A stretch of 64,000 nucleotides of DNA from Aquatica leii (lineage: Eukaryota > Arthropoda > Insecta > Coleoptera > Lampyridae): NCBI GenBank assembly GCA_035610365.1, contig CM069436.1, positions 63,875,505 through 63,939,504 of the forward strand. Direction: 5' to 3'. A program made the position numbers and the translations under genes. Below, in pieces: positions 25,070 through 36,880 of the stretch; within the stretch, counting starts at the first letter, position 1, and each line of letters opens with the position of its first letter. Under the pieces are notes generated by a model. That model worked only from the letters and a program-made list of their open reading frames with translations, made no database searches and was not told where the DNA came from.

Positions 25070-25525
25070 TTGAAGTCACTACAACAAAACAGATACGGGT
25101 TTAGAAAAATCAAAATGGCATGGGAGAGATCAGTGAATTCAAAAATCAAAGAAAACTCACTACCTTTTACTACCACCGCTTATTTACCATACTGTATGGA
25201 TTCGACAGACAAAATAAGCAAAGTGCTAAAGAAACATAATATCAAAACTGTCTTTACGACTAAAGGTATTTTAATCAATTGGTTTAGATCTGCTAAAGAT
25301 AAACAAGAGGTTTCAAAACATGCCAAGATTTACAAAATTTCTGGTTCCTGTGAATCAAGTTATATAGGACAAACAAAACGTTCTATTGAAGTTAGAGTAA
25401 AAGAACATATGGCTGACTACAAAGGCCGCAGAGTTACAAAATCAGTAGTGCCAGAACACGTGTGGAACCAAGGACACACGCTAAACTTTGACCAAACTAA
25501 AATATTGGCTAGAACTTCTTTCTAG
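25070..25525 (+). pseudogene. Penelope GIY-YIG endonuclease
   Basis: An open frame of 151 codons. The N-terminal half TAYLPYCMDSTDKISKVLKK, then HNIKTVFTTKG, is the linker that precedes the nuclease in Penelope elements. The nuclease has KIYKISGSCESSYIGQTKRS (the first motif GVY/GIY reads KIY; YIG is intact), the Arg in VRVKEHM, and PEHVWNQGHTLNFDQTKILA. The C-terminus stops early at 25,523 just where other copies continue FYFPRLTREAVE. The domain makes the nick at which the element primes its copy. The first ATG at 25,070 is probably not the real start. Confidence 0.8.
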
Positions 25526-25979
25526 TTTCCCAAACTAATGCACTAAGCTGTAGAAATAAAAAAATATCTATATAATATGAACTAGAAAGACGGTTTACTA
25601 CTCAGCAAATCTTGGCTACCCGTACTGCACCCTCTAAGACAAGGATAAACTTTTTTGGAAAGGACACAAACTCTTACTACGTGTAATAACAAAGCCAGTC
25701 AAGCGGAAAATGAATTAATTACCTGATCGCTAATAATATAATGCCGTCACTTACAATTTTTCCTTCAGTGACATTTACTACTCCGAAGGTACAAGCTGCA
25801 ACGTCTTGCAAAACGTCAGTTTATTTGAGTTCACAAACGACAATACGACAGAAACCAAGTTCTACTTCTTGTTTTGGCTCTCAAGAAGAGACTATGACCA
25901 AGCTTAAAACGTCTGGTTGTTCAATTACGTCGCGAGTCGTTTATCATCGTAGTTTAATAAATTGCTACTGAAAGAAATT

Positions 25980-28065
25980 AAAAAATTATTCTATTGCTAA
26001 AAGTATAAATAATTACAATTCCAATTTTTTAAGTCAAAAAATTAAAAATATTATAAATAGTAATGAAAATTTTTATATATAATGTAACAGATGACAAAAA
26101 ATTTAAAAGAGATAACAATTTACAGAAATATGTTTTTTACAGACTCATTAATTTTCTTAATTATACAAAATGTTTTTAAAATTATTAGAATTGGTTTATA
26201 TATTTTTTGTTTAAAACAATTTAATTTTATTAAAATGAAACTATTAATTGCTGTTCAGTTTTACATAATTATTTAAAAATATAAAAATTCGAATTCTCGG
26301 AAAACAATTTTTTTTTAATGCGTCATATAGGCTATAATTTAAATGTCATATAAAACGTGTTGTCCTTTTTTACGGTATTAGCAGCTTTTTCTTGTTATTC
26401 GTCATTTGTAGTAGATGCCAAACTATAAATTTAAAAACTCGACATTATTACTTTTTGAGTTCATCTTCGTTATAATGTTTAATTATGAAGTGAAATAATA
26501 TATTCAAAAATACCTAACTGTTTTATAAAACTTCTGAAAATGTATGAATTATAAAATGAAAAATTAAACACTAGCAAAGTATACTCTCGTAAAGACATTA
26601 TGCAAAAATATGAATACTTTTAAATTTTGCCTTACAATGTCTTTGAAACTATACTGAACTTTTGAATAAATAATTTATAAAGCGTTTAGGTCAGTACTTG
26701 TTATAAAAGCATTTACGCTCAAATTCTTGTTAAGCTTAAAATTTTTTAATTTATTACAGGAACCCAAGCAATTATTTTAACGATAATCTTGCAGTGTAAA
26801 TCTAAACTAGTAATCAAATTTTGTAGTCACTCTGACGTGTAGTTAATTGCACTATATATTCTAAGGTGTGTGATTAGAAGAAATTTCATCCCCGACTTGA
26901 CAGGTGTTCATTATAAAAAACGATAAAAAACGTGAAAGAAATATAAAGCCGCATTCTTGACAAGAAAAATGTTTAATACCTTGTTAGGGAAGTTAATTTA
27001 AATAAGCGCTATCGGATTTTCATAATAATTTTTTTTTGTGTTTAATATTCCCTAATAGTTTAAAATTGCTTTGTCATGTTATATTCTGTTTACATTGCAA
27101 TTTAGTTGATTTTAAGCTGTTGTGTTAACTTAATGGTATTAAATATTGGTGGTACACTAAAACCTTGCTCATTTAAAATACGCATGTTGTCATTAGCTAT
27201 TAAATTTATTCTGTAATTTGAACAAATAAAGTGTATATTGGTTTATTGTAGGTTAATAACATAGTTACATTATAATGCTCTAAAGTTTGATTAAAGTATA
27301 AATAGTTCTTCTTTCTTTAAAACTAATTTAATTTACTTATTAGTGTACAGCTTTATTGTGTATATTTAGTCAATAGATAATAAAGTGTTCTGGATTTTAC
27401 ATAAAATTTAAGGTAATCGATATTCAAACTTTAATTAGAAATAAAACTAAATTAATGTATAAACACTAATAAATAGTAAATTACCTTAGACTTATTATAA
27501 AAACAGTTTTATTAAATGGACATTTAAAATATAGTTTTAAAGTCTAATGTAGAGAAAAAATAGATACACTTTTATTATAATTTAAAGTTTATTTACTTTT
27601 TTTTAATATTTTAATTTAATTTTACGAACAAAGTATTTCATAATTGCACCACAACGATTTAAAGAATATATGTATATGGTATAAAATTTATTAATTTTAT
27701 ATAAATACATTAATATACGAAACAATTTTAATTACTGTATATGTGCCAAATACAAATTTTAAACCAAATAATTTTATATAACTCTTAGAAAATTTATAAA
27801 ATACCGGTTTGATGTAAGAAATGTCTAAATTAATGTTTTAAAAATACATAATTATATACTTTTTATTGAAAATATGTAAAGTTCTTTTAAATTATGTCTA
27901 ATTAGTAGTAAGAAATATATCAAATCAAAAACAGATATACTTGAGATAATCAAAATTATTATTTTTTTACCATAATAGACATGACATGAAACATAATCAA
28001 AAATTAGAATTTATTTATTATTTAATTAAAAACTCACAAGCTTTTAAACGTTGTTTACCTTCTTT
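25980..28065. other. Very AT-rich spacer
   Basis: Long runs of A and T, no recognised coding block on either strand. Short plus-strand frames such as 26,091-26,276 are Ile/Phe/Lys/Asn-rich, as expected of random AT-rich DNA. Confidence 0.5.
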
Positions 28066-28069
28066 CTCA

Positions 28070-28560
28070 GAGGACAATTAATATTGACAAACTTAAAGAT
28101 AAATTACAAAAACAATTAGATTGTCTTAAAAAAGCTTTAAATAAAAAGCAAATTAAAATGTATCTTCGATCTAAAACAAAGCCCACTTTACAGATGATTC
28201 AACTATAAACAATTTTGCTATTGTACCTTTAAATATACTGAAGAAACATATCACTAAAGTTTTTCATAACATTACCACAAAAATTATTAGTTTGTTGAAT
28301 TCTGTAAAAGACAAAATTCCTTTAATACCTGTGGAATGTACCAAGCCCATGCGCCTGTGGCAACGTATCTATTAGAGAAAAAGGTACTACACTAAAAGAA
28401 CACTAAAGATTTCTTTGTTTACTTTAGTTTACAAAGTCTACCATTACTAAACATGCACTAGCACTGCATAACATAAACTTCAAAAAATTGAAACACTTGA
28501 TAACACTAAGAACAAGCGTTCAAGAGAAGCACAGTTTAATTTGAAACAATTTTTTGTAAC
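28070..28560 (+). pseudogene. Penelope-like element, copy 2: GIY-YIG end
   Basis: A worn plus-strand fragment. NSVKDKIPL at about 28,295-28,325 is the linker block, PCACGNVSIREKGTTLKEH at 28,340-28,400 the nuclease core where family members have CxCGxxYIGxTxR...KEH, and STITKHALALHNINFKKLKH at 28,440-28,500 the downstream region. In this copy YIG reads SIR, so the nuclease would be inactive. It differs enough from copy 1 to be another Penelope lineage. RT is missing. Confidence 0.6.
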
Positions 28561-28682
28561 AATTTGATATAGATCATCTTTAATTTTTTCCATCATGCCT
28601 AGAATGTTTCGTGCATATCTACTTTTGTCACGATCATAACAGCTGAAATTTTTGGAGTTTACTCCTTAAGAATCGATTTGCA

Positions 28683-28690
28683 TATATAAG
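28683..28690 (+). promoter_or_regulatory. TATA box inside the 853-bp element
   Basis: TATATAAG lies 13 bases inside the left terminal repeat and is followed by a G+C-rich stretch (gggcccgg), unlike the surrounding DNA. The nearest ATG with a good context on the same strand is about 306 bases downstream. Confidence 0.4.
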
Positions 28691-28995
28691 GGGCCCGGTA
28701 TGAGAAAAATGTGAGGAGTAAAATCTATGAATGACCTCGTTACGTTTTTGGTGCGCATCCTATATCGCGCAACTTTCTAATTTGGTTGTGAGTGTAGGGT
28801 ATAGGGACACGTGCATAGGGTATACTACAAAGCGACTATACCTATATGTTATTGGGTTTGTTTATTTCTATCAGTGTCGACATACTTATATTGCTGTTTT
28901 TATTATAAATATCAATAATTAATATTGTTATTGTGAAGTTTTAATCTTTATCATTGTGTTCCGCTAAAGTGAACTGAAAGTATTTTCAAATAACT

Positions 28996-29054
28996 ATGGC
29001 AGAAAGAGGTGTAGATGATATTGCCGGAACATCTAACAAACACGTGGCTGCAAG
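28996..29054 (+). CDS. Possible first coding exon ending in a splice donor
   Basis: The ATG sits in a good context (ataactATGG). The reading MAERGVDDIAGTSNKHVAA is free of low-complexity sequence and is followed by the consensus donor AAG|GTACGT at 29,055. With the upstream TATA box it looks like the start of a spliced gene. No acceptor or second exon is evident before the right terminal repeat. The alternative is chance, since only 59 bases are involved. Product unknown. Confidence 0.3.
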
Positions 29055-29509
29055 GTACGTTATAATTCATGTATTATATGTATGAGCATGTGCAATTTGT
29101 ATTTATTAAATATTTTAATAATTATCGATGTAGTTCATATAAATATATATTTGAGAACAACACATAAAATTAGATAATTAACCCAATATGAATTATCGAG
29201 CGCATCCACATAAAATAGAAAATTTCTAACCTAACCAAAAATTATTTTTTTTGTCGATGTCTATAAATTCTACCAGGTTATTATGATTTATTTTATAAAT
29301 AATTTTTAAATATTAACAATAATTCTAGTCAATAATTCGATAATATTATCAGAAAAATCGACAATAGTTTTTCATTATAATAATGTTTTCATAAAATTTT
29401 CTTTCGAAAAGTTATTTTTTACGTTCATACAGTATCAATCTTTTTTAAGTTAAATAAACCCTTTTTGCGTCTGGTTAGACTATCGAACTTAAGGAGTAAA
29501 CTCCAGTCG

Positions 29510-30300
29510 TGCGTCGGAGCTGACACACACAATTTTGTTTATTCATAATTTTTAATATTTTATCGGCTTCATTTTTGCAAATTAACAATTTTTGGCTACC
29601 TAGAAGTATTAAAACATAGAACACAGTATTTTAGATTTACTACCATTGCTGAACTCTCTAGCAATTGCACAAATTGAGTGGATATTGCATCCGTATTTAC
29701 TACAAGTGTTTGTTTCAGCACTTTTTTTGTAAACGTAGTGCATTTTATAACTATAACATTTTTAGAGTTTCTTTTACTTTACATCCAAAATAAGTATGAT
29801 TCAAGAGTAGAAAGCTATATTTTTCATAAGTTACACAAAACGTAAATCATAGTTTTTGCATCCAGTATCATTATCGTTCATTTAAATAGTCAACGTATTT
29901 ATATTCTACCTTCATATTTTATTTGCGTCATAGTATCGCCGCTATCCTAAATTTATTGCGTTTCCGGCAATTAGTTATACTAGTAATTACGAGAGCTCGA
30001 GTATGACTCATTGCTTAAATGCATATGAATTAAACAACAGAAAATGTATGTCGCTGAGTTCTTTTTATTAAAATAATTGTCAATTTATTGTAACCTCAAA
30101 TAAACTTTAATTTTATTTCCAGTTAAGTTATTAGTAGTTAAGCAATCGTTGTGGTTCTACGGTCATTCACAACAGAACTCAATTAAAATAAGCTTTGCAT
30201 AGTTTTATTGTTGCGATACAATTTGAAAACGTATGTAAGATAAACTATTAGTTTATTATATATACATTGTAAACATAAGTAATTATTTTTTATATAATTG
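29510..30300. other. AT-rich spacer
   Basis: Nothing recognised between the 853-bp element and the transposase exon. Confidence 0.45.
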
Positions 30301-30301
30301 C

Positions 30302-30919
30302 TTAGGTTCTTAGGAACCATTTTTCACTCCATTCATCACTGTCAGATTCACTGGTGGTTCTATCGGAACCTACGTTAATCATAATTTGTGGTTGAATCAT
30401 ATCCCTTTTTTTGTAGGTCCCACTATTCTCGGCATGTGTAATGCAGTTCATCGATAATTCTCTGCCCGCTAAGTGTAAAAGCTTTTCCCACATACTTAAA
30501 ACCTTTTCATCATAAGTACCCTTAGATTTTGCCCATATTAATTCTATGGGATTTATAAACATACTGATAAGCTATTATGTCAATTTCAAAAGTTTTGTTA
30601 ATAATGACTTTGGATGCAATAAAAAGTAATTCGTCTTTTAACATATCCTCAGTAAATTGTGTTTTATTGAAATTGTCTTAATTTCATACTTATTCTAAGA
30701 AACAGTAATTTTTCAACCAATTTTCAATGATATGAGGCATTATCTAATATAATAATGCTTGGCCTGTGTACATTTGGTAAAAGTTGATCAATAAACCATT
30801 CTTTAAATAAATCGGAATTTATGTTCTCATGATAATCATTAGTCTTGGATTTTGAAGAAAATATTAAAGATGTATTTTCAATAAAACCATCCTTGTTACC
30901 AGCACTAAGAATAATAAAC
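30302..30919 (-). pseudogene. C-terminal exon of an IS630/Tc1-type DDE transposase
   Basis: The minus strand reads FIILSAGNKDGFIENTSLIF and KSKTNDYHENINSDLFKEWF, then PSIIILDNASYH with the second catalytic Asp, and at 30,302-30,562 NPIELIWAKSKGTYDEK with the catalytic Glu, ending in an acidic tail SDRTTSESDSDEWSEK. This is the DDE_3 layout of a group of insect transposases with acidic C-termini. A stop after NASYH and at least two frame changes separate the blocks. The upstream edge at 30,919 abuts a good splice acceptor (tatatttcag), so the N-terminal part should lie in another exon at higher coordinates, which I could not identify; a Gypsy element occupies that side. Confidence 0.7.
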
Positions 30920-31439
30920 CTGAAATATATTTTATGTAAGCATTAAAATAATTTAACATATATTTGTTTCAGTTAACATATGCGCAAAAAAATGAATTCA
31001 AAAAATGTTTTTGTTTTTTTATGTACATGTAATAAGCAACTAGTACTTGGCAAAAGAATCTACTCAAACAAAATTCAATTTAATTATTAAGAAGTTTAAC
31101 GTACTTATGATTAGTATGTTACTGTGTACTCAGTAGCATCGTTGCTTAACTAGTCCAAAAGTTGTCTTGATTCGATGCTTAATCAAGATGGTGCATTCAA
31201 AAGTTTCATTCAAAGAAAAAAAGCAATCACTAATAGCTGACTCTGTTTTGAAGAATGATTCAGACGAGATTAAATAATTGAATCTTTATTTACCAATTGT
31301 GAAATAATGTTCATACTTTTGAAATGCCATTTACCTTTTCTAAGATCAAGAACAATGCCTGCTTGTTTCCAAAAATCTACGCTTAAAATGAAATTACGCA
31401 GAACGTCAAAAACAACTAAAACTTCTAAAACAACAACTT

Positions 31440-31890
31440 TACCTTTAAGTTTAATTTGAACAAGAAGTGAACTTAAACTCTTACTAATTTACAAAATTAA
31501 TTTTGACTGACTTATTTAACTTTAAACCCAATTAACTAAAAATTTCCCAACCTTTGAACTAACAGTGCGAGAAGCGCCACTATCCAATAAACTTCAAATC
31601 TCATTACCAAAAACTTTAACATACACAAACGGTCTTTCGTCAGAATCCGCAAATTCCGAAACATAATTAAACACAACTGTATTCTTAATAAAACTCTTAT
31701 TCTTCGTAGAATGAAAACTATTAAAAAAGACAGTCACTAAAAGGATTCTTAGTACGAGTTCCCGACACTTAGAACAAGTTATTACGACAACGTTATCTTT
31801 TTCACAACGGTAACAAAACAACCCTTTTTTATGTTCCTTGCAAGAAACAGCTCAATGGTTTGGTTTCTGACAATTCCAACATAACTGCGC
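31440..31890 (-). pseudogene. Gypsy zinc knuckles and aspartic protease
   Basis: CWNCQKPNH (about 31,870-31,895) and LFCYRCEKDNVVVITCSKC (about 31,770-31,825) are the two Cys-rich knuckles. The protease begins DERPFVYVKVFGNEI and, after a stop, SLLDSGASRTV with the catalytic DSGA (about 31,568-31,600), then SKGWEIF, and downstream FILSVDFWKQAGIVLDLRKG (31,330-31,390), where intact elements have LGADFW...GI.PDLR. Both ends of the protease fold can thus be recognised even though the frame is interrupted. Confidence 0.8.
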
Positions 31891-32890
31891 GCCAGTTTGA
31901 TAAGAAGAAACAGTTGCATTACCGATAGCTAACCTTCGTGTAGAAGACGATACTCGTAAATTTTTATCTAACGATTAGTGTAGATCTTTCACTACTATTG
32001 ATGTTATTCGAAGAACAAAACACCAAAGTGTCTTTAACTTGCTAGGTGACATATTACAAGATCGCGCTCTATGTCCTGTTTTTTAGTAGATGGAAGCATA
32101 TAAGTTTCAATAGCTTCCATGCGATCTTCGATAATGCGACCGAATCTAATTTACTCCTGAATTCAAGTAACTTACGATAACCCAACCTAAGTTTGATGAA
32201 CGGGTTAAATATTTTTTAATAAGACCTTTAACTGTTTATCTTCAGAAAAAAACTTATCAAAATTTGAAAACATATTGCAAATAAATAATAATAAAACGTA
32301 AACACTTATAGACTCGTCTACTTCTTGTGTACGACGCTTAATTTCTGCAATGGCTCGTTAGTCGGTAGACTGTTTACGCAAAAATCTAAGTTTTTTTAAG
32401 AATTAACTGAATTGCCAATAGATCTAATCAAAATCGATGACCTGTAAAAAAATCATTACACTCCAAAAATAACTGATGGTTCAAAACGTTACGAGATAAT
32501 TGAAGTTCGGCAACTCGTTCTAAAAATGCATTCAAAGAAATCGACTTTAAATCACCAGAGAAGTTAAAATTTTATTTAAAAACCGAAACACTCTTAATAT
32601 GACTAACAAAATTTTGATTAAAGGCAGAAGACGTCGGTAAAAGTTCGTATTACGTAACTAAATCAATTTCTTAAAAAAATCATCTTTGATTTGAGAATCG
32701 TTTTTCTGAATTGGAATCGAATTAAGTACCAATACGGTTTAACAAATATAAAATTTTGGTTTTGATTCTGGAAGCAATTTTTGTAGTAGGGAAAATTTTT
32801 GATGAATCGATAAATTTCCTAAGTTCGTCAATAATGGCATTAAAATCAAAAGACGACAACGCTTAAAGATGCATAACCGCCTCCAATTAA
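31840..32890 (-). pseudogene. Gypsy gag
   Basis: From the 5' side: FDFNAIIDELRKFIDSSKIF (about 32,790-32,850), FSGDLKSISLNAFLERVAEL with SRNVLNHQLFLECNDFFTG (about 32,430-32,570), EIKRRTQEVDESISVYVL (about 32,290-32,350) and QLKVLLKNI (about 32,215-32,245), with EDRMEAIETYM near 32,110. The 'FSGDxKxxxLNAFLERVxEL' and 'RRTQxxxESIxxYV' blocks are typical of arthropod Gypsy gag capsid regions. Zinc knuckles begin right after, at about 31,890. Confidence 0.8.
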
Positions 32891-35640
32891 AATTTTATAC
32901 CGTAATTTTTGGTGCAATAAACGATTAACAATCAGTTTGTAACTTATTGTAAACTAAAATTACAAAACGTTAAACGGTTTAAAAAATCACAAAATCAAGA
33001 CGCAGACTAAAATTCAACCTGAATGAAAGTAATATAAATGAGGTATTTCCAGTGCTCAGTGATAAAGGGTGGGTAAGCTCGAAATAGAAATTTCTGATTA
33101 TTTTGAAAATTGTAAAGTCAAATACTCAAAATCAGTGTGGACGTCAATCAAGGACATGATGAAATTGACTTTCAAACACTTGATCCTCTAGAAGCCCACA
33201 ACTCTTATGTAGCTACCTTGAGGCTTGTAACATCTAAATCTAAATGTTTAACACAGATTCAACGCGCACGCGGTGTATATTACAAGGCTTTGTCGCAATT
33301 TAACATATACAAATTTATTATACAAAATAAAATAAATTGCAATTAAAAAAAAATTATTTAAAACTGAGCAACAATAAAAATAAATGACAAAGGAAATAAA
33401 ATTTAGATAAACTCAACACAAAATACAATAGTTGAAATATAATTAAGTTCCAAAAAAATTATGAAACTGCATGATTACTGAAGCAAAAAAACGTAAAAAA
33501 ATTAAAAATGCGACGACCGCGCGATGTTTTTGAAACACAATTATAAAAATCTTAATATATAAATTTTGTTAGCTAAAAATTAAGCTAGAATAAACCAAGC
33601 AATGCTCGAAGATCGGTTAAGTTTATTTACTGACGGCAAATCATTAACTTATATAGTTTTATTTAAATGACAAAATTACGTAAATAAGATTAAAAATAGT
33701 ATAAAACACAATGTGATAAGTTCAAAGCCCTTAAGTTACACTGACTTGAAAATTATTGCAATTAAATATTTTGCACTAAGTGAAAATATTTAAATACTTG
33801 AAGTAATTTTGTATCCTGATAAAACTGCGGGTGATTGGACCCAAAAGCTAGTCGGTAATCCGAGGCAGTAACGACCTGGAAAACAAACTCAAATTTCACG
33901 ATACTTTAGGTGGTCAAAACACCCATTACGTCACGCCAACGGTTAGCTCCCGATATGATTTGTTTCAGAATTACATTATTAAGACTCTTCTTTAATAACA
34001 ACTGAGTTTTCATTTAAAAACTTTTACACGGATTGTCGACAAATATTTTAAAAAGAACTCTTCTATGATGAAAGTGTAACCAACAAAAGTGACAAATTAA
34101 AACGACACGTAATTTACGTAATTTTTATACAAAGCAAAGATAATATTATTAATATTAAACAAACAACACTCTTAATAGTGTTAACACAAATAACTACTTA
34201 AAAATATCGAATTACTCGTATCTCAAAAAACCCAATAAAATATTGTCGGAACCATAAATCATAATGTAATCTGAGTTTATTTTTAAAAAGAAAATGCAAA
34301 ATTAGCAACGTTTGTCATACTTAAGCATTTCTATAAATGCACATATTTTTACTTTTATTTATTTTTATATTATAACTAAAATTTGTTTTTAGAAAAAATA
34401 ATTTGTGTTTATTTACTAACAACTGCCACCAAAACAGTAATCTTTCATAAAGTTTTCCCAATTTTGTAAATTTATTGATAATATTAGTATTTTCAAAGAA
34501 AATTAACAACACTTATGTTTAAACATACGTATTAATCTGTAATTAAATAAATTTTAATGTTTTACAGTGTAAATAAAGCTTATGATGACTCGTACATACA
34601 CTTAACGATACACGTAGGTAGTAAGTGCAATAATTATAAATCGTATCAATCTAGTCTTTACTTAAATAAGTTTTAGGTTTATTAATGTTAAACAGTAACA
34701 AGTTTACGGTAAACACAAAACTAAAACTAGTAAAGATATTTTTACAAACAAGTTTAATGCGCAAGTGGTAAACATATTGTGCTAGTCGTTACCAACTTTG
34801 CTTCTCAACATCCGCAGATGTATTTATTTTAAGTGTTTTTGGTTTTAAACATTCTAGTTACTTACATTGTAAAATAACTATATTTATTTGTGCTTTGTAT
34901 TTGCATAAAATAACTAAAACAGTAACAAATTTTGTTTAATCAATTTGTGCAAATTATTATCAATAATTTGTTTATAATTACTAACAGTAAAAATTATTAC
35001 GTTAGTAGAATACAAACCTATAAACAACTATATGAAAATAAAATATTTCTATTTACTTTATCTACTTCGTAATTTAATAAACTACATACATAGATATTAT
35101 ATAATAAGAGCCTTAAATAAGTTTTTGTTAAAAACCAATTTTACAAATATAAAACATTATGTTTTTAAAGTATTTTACAGTAAATAGCCACTTTTGTGGT
35201 TATATATTTATCTATTGTACAGCAAATGTTTGCAAGATATATTTAAATATATACGCGAACAGTTCTTCACAAACATAACGACATTACTTTAACGTTATAC
35301 ATATTATTTTTTTTATTATTTATAAAAAATAATGCTTAATAATTAACTACCTTTTTATTTGAATTTTACAAATAATTTTACTTAAAATAATATCTAACAA
35401 TGTAAAACTTATAATTCAAGATGCGTTTAGCGTTTTTGTGTTGAGATTTAATATTTTCTTTTTAGTAACAAAAAAATTACACAATATAACAAATTTTTTT
35501 AGGTATAAATTAATGAACATGTACCTACATAAAACACAATTGAATACACTATTAATTATATTTTTGTTTTAAATAGCTCAAGGGATTTGTTAAATGACTT
35601 ATCTATTTGAAATTTTATTGTAATTTTTAAAAATACTATC
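32891..35640. other. AT-rich spacer with one G+C-richer patch
   Basis: The patch at 33,810-33,965 (ggtgattggaccc ... cattacgtcacgcc) has unusually high G+C content and could be an LTR or leader of the adjacent Gypsy element, but no repeat partner was found. A 69-codon plus-strand frame at 33,137-33,346 overlaps the presumed Gypsy 5' leader and has no recognised motif. The remainder is featureless. Confidence 0.4.
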
Positions 35641-35929
35641 TTGTTGCAAACTTAGCATGTATCTAGAAACGTCTTTAAATCGAGAGACCAAGAGATTACA
35701 GCGACATTTGTGACTCACCATATACAAACTAAGGCAGTCAAGCAGATTTTAAGAAAAACTGAGAAAGCACTGCTGAGAGAAAGTATTCACCGAGTGTACA
35801 AAAAAATGCAGAAGATATTAACAACCATTATGGTGAAAACACTAGGATTTCATAAACTGTATCACATGGATGGATGTCAGGATACTAACAGTTCGAGAAA
35901 TACCAAGAAACGCAGAAATAGAAAATAAA

Positions 35930-36440
35930 GAAGATCAACAAAAACCAACATTTTGTAGAATTGCTGAAGGATTTAGCAACGGATCGAGACAACATATTGG
36001 TGAGCTTTCTGTGATTTTGTTATTTACCAACATGCCAACAAACGACGCAGTAAACGTAATTAGTCATCTTGAGTTACCTGCTGACAGAACAGATTTGGTA
36101 AAGCTCTGTTTGTCAACAACGTATTTTCTATGGCATAACAGTTATTACAAACAGTAGAACAGGACAGCAATAGAGAGTTTGTTATCACATGAAATATCTA
36201 ATGTTTTTATGGAAGCGGTTAAAGAAAAAACATAAGAAAACAACAAAAGAAAACTTAATTGCTAAACTCGATATGTTGACAATACTTTTATTATTTATCC
36301 AAATAACATAGAAAAACTTCAAAACATTTTTAAGCATATTAACAAACAGCATCAATTTATAAAGTTTAATATAGAAATAGAAAAAAAAGCGTTTTTGGAT
36401 GTATTAGTAAACCGCACTAAGTCAAAAGGAATACAACATG
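35930..36440 (+). pseudogene. Penelope reverse transcriptase remains
   Basis: Blocks are IGELSVILLFTNMPTNDAVN followed by VISHLELPAD (35,995-36,090), LVKLCLSTTYFLWHNSYYKQ (36,098-36,157) and, after a gap that removes the GSPLSPVIANIFM core, YVDN-FIIYPNNIEKLQNIF (36,262-36,330), where YVDD reads YVDN, then KHINKQHQFIKFNIEIEKK and AFLDVLV. The order and content are diagnostic of Penelope RT. The loss of the second catalytic Asp and the missing core show that it is inactive. Confidence 0.8.
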
Positions 36441-36599
36441 CAGTCTACAAAAATAAGGAAAAAACAAAACGTCAAAAAGCTCTGAAAAGAATGGTAAGAA
36501 TATTTGCCCGCTTGTTTTCTGTTTCCGTAGAAAAAAAGAATATTGGTAGCATTCAGTAGTACTGCATATATCCAAACGAACTAAATTGGCATTAAAAAT

Positions 36600-36880
36600 A
36601 AATTATTAAAGAATAAAAGGGAAAGAGTCTACAAACTACTGTGTACATGCGAAAAGAGCTACGTGGGACAAACAAGAAGGTTGGTCGAAGAAAGAGCAAT
36701 TGCGGAACACGTACACAAGCACAGACACAATGTCGGTTTTACAAAACTAGAATCATTAGCTGTCACAAAGAACTATTATCGTACAATTATTATAAAGACC
36801 ATTGAGATCAAACAGCATCTTAATTTCAAACACGACTACGGCTACATGAAAGAAGATTGTACTGCACGTCTTTAAATCAA
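36600..36880 (+). pseudogene. Penelope GIY-YIG endonuclease, copy 3
   Basis: The nuclease begins RVYKLLCTCEKSYVGQTRR at about 36,630-36,685 (GIY reads RVY, YIG reads YVG), followed by the Arg/Glu region ERAIAEHVHKHRHNVGFTKL and IEIKQHLNFKHDYGYMKEDC near the C-terminus. The block after the nuclease core is in the position where other Penelope proteins carry 'REAIEIxKxxxNFNREDG'. The open part is 36,663-36,875 and the start of the domain lies in another frame. Confidence 0.75.

Larger units (their letters stand above)
24720..25975 (+). mobile_element. Penelope-like element, copy 1
   Basis: RT end, GIY-YIG endonuclease and a 3' untranslated stretch in the normal Penelope order. The region after the RT fragment (24,940-25,080) lacks the block that should carry the rest of the palm, so there is a deletion. 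The 3' part, about 25,710-25,975, shares clear sequence with the copy at 53.3 kb (reverse strand) and with a short inverted segment at 54.18 kb, which defines it as a real terminal part of the family. Confidence 0.85.
28653..29505 (+). mobile_element. 853-bp element with 18-bp perfect terminal inverted repeats
   Basis: TGGAGTTTACTCCTTAAG at 28,653-28,670 is perfectly reverse-complemented at 29,488-29,505, and similarity runs three or four bases further inward (TCGA). Each terminal repeat itself contains the short palindrome GGAGT-TT-ACTCC. I see no target-site duplication. Inside are a TATA box and a possible first exon but no transposase, so the element would be non-autonomous. The superfamily is not recognised. 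Confidence 0.6.
31150..32890 (-). mobile_element. Decayed Gypsy retrotransposon (gag-protease, start of pol)
   Basis: Gag, two CCHC-like zinc knuckles, aspartic protease and the start of the polymerase are read from high to low coordinates on the minus strand. Everything after the RT N-terminal block (about 31,150) is missing, so the copy is 3'-truncated or was cut by a later insertion. Stops and frame changes are frequent. LTRs were not found; an unassigned G+C-richer patch at 33,810-33,965 is on the side where a 5' LTR or leader would be. Confidence 0.8.

Noticed and set aside
25741..25971. 76-codon plus-strand ORF
   Set aside because: Covers the con-family 3' untranslated region of Penelope copy 1; the other copy does not keep the frame.
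28731..28922. 63-codon plus-strand ORF
   Set aside because: Falls in the presumed 5' leader of the 853-bp element and has no protein-like pattern.
33137..33346. 69-codon plus-strand ORF
   Set aside because: Better protein-like composition than most, but no motif and located in the presumed Gypsy leader; kept only as a note.
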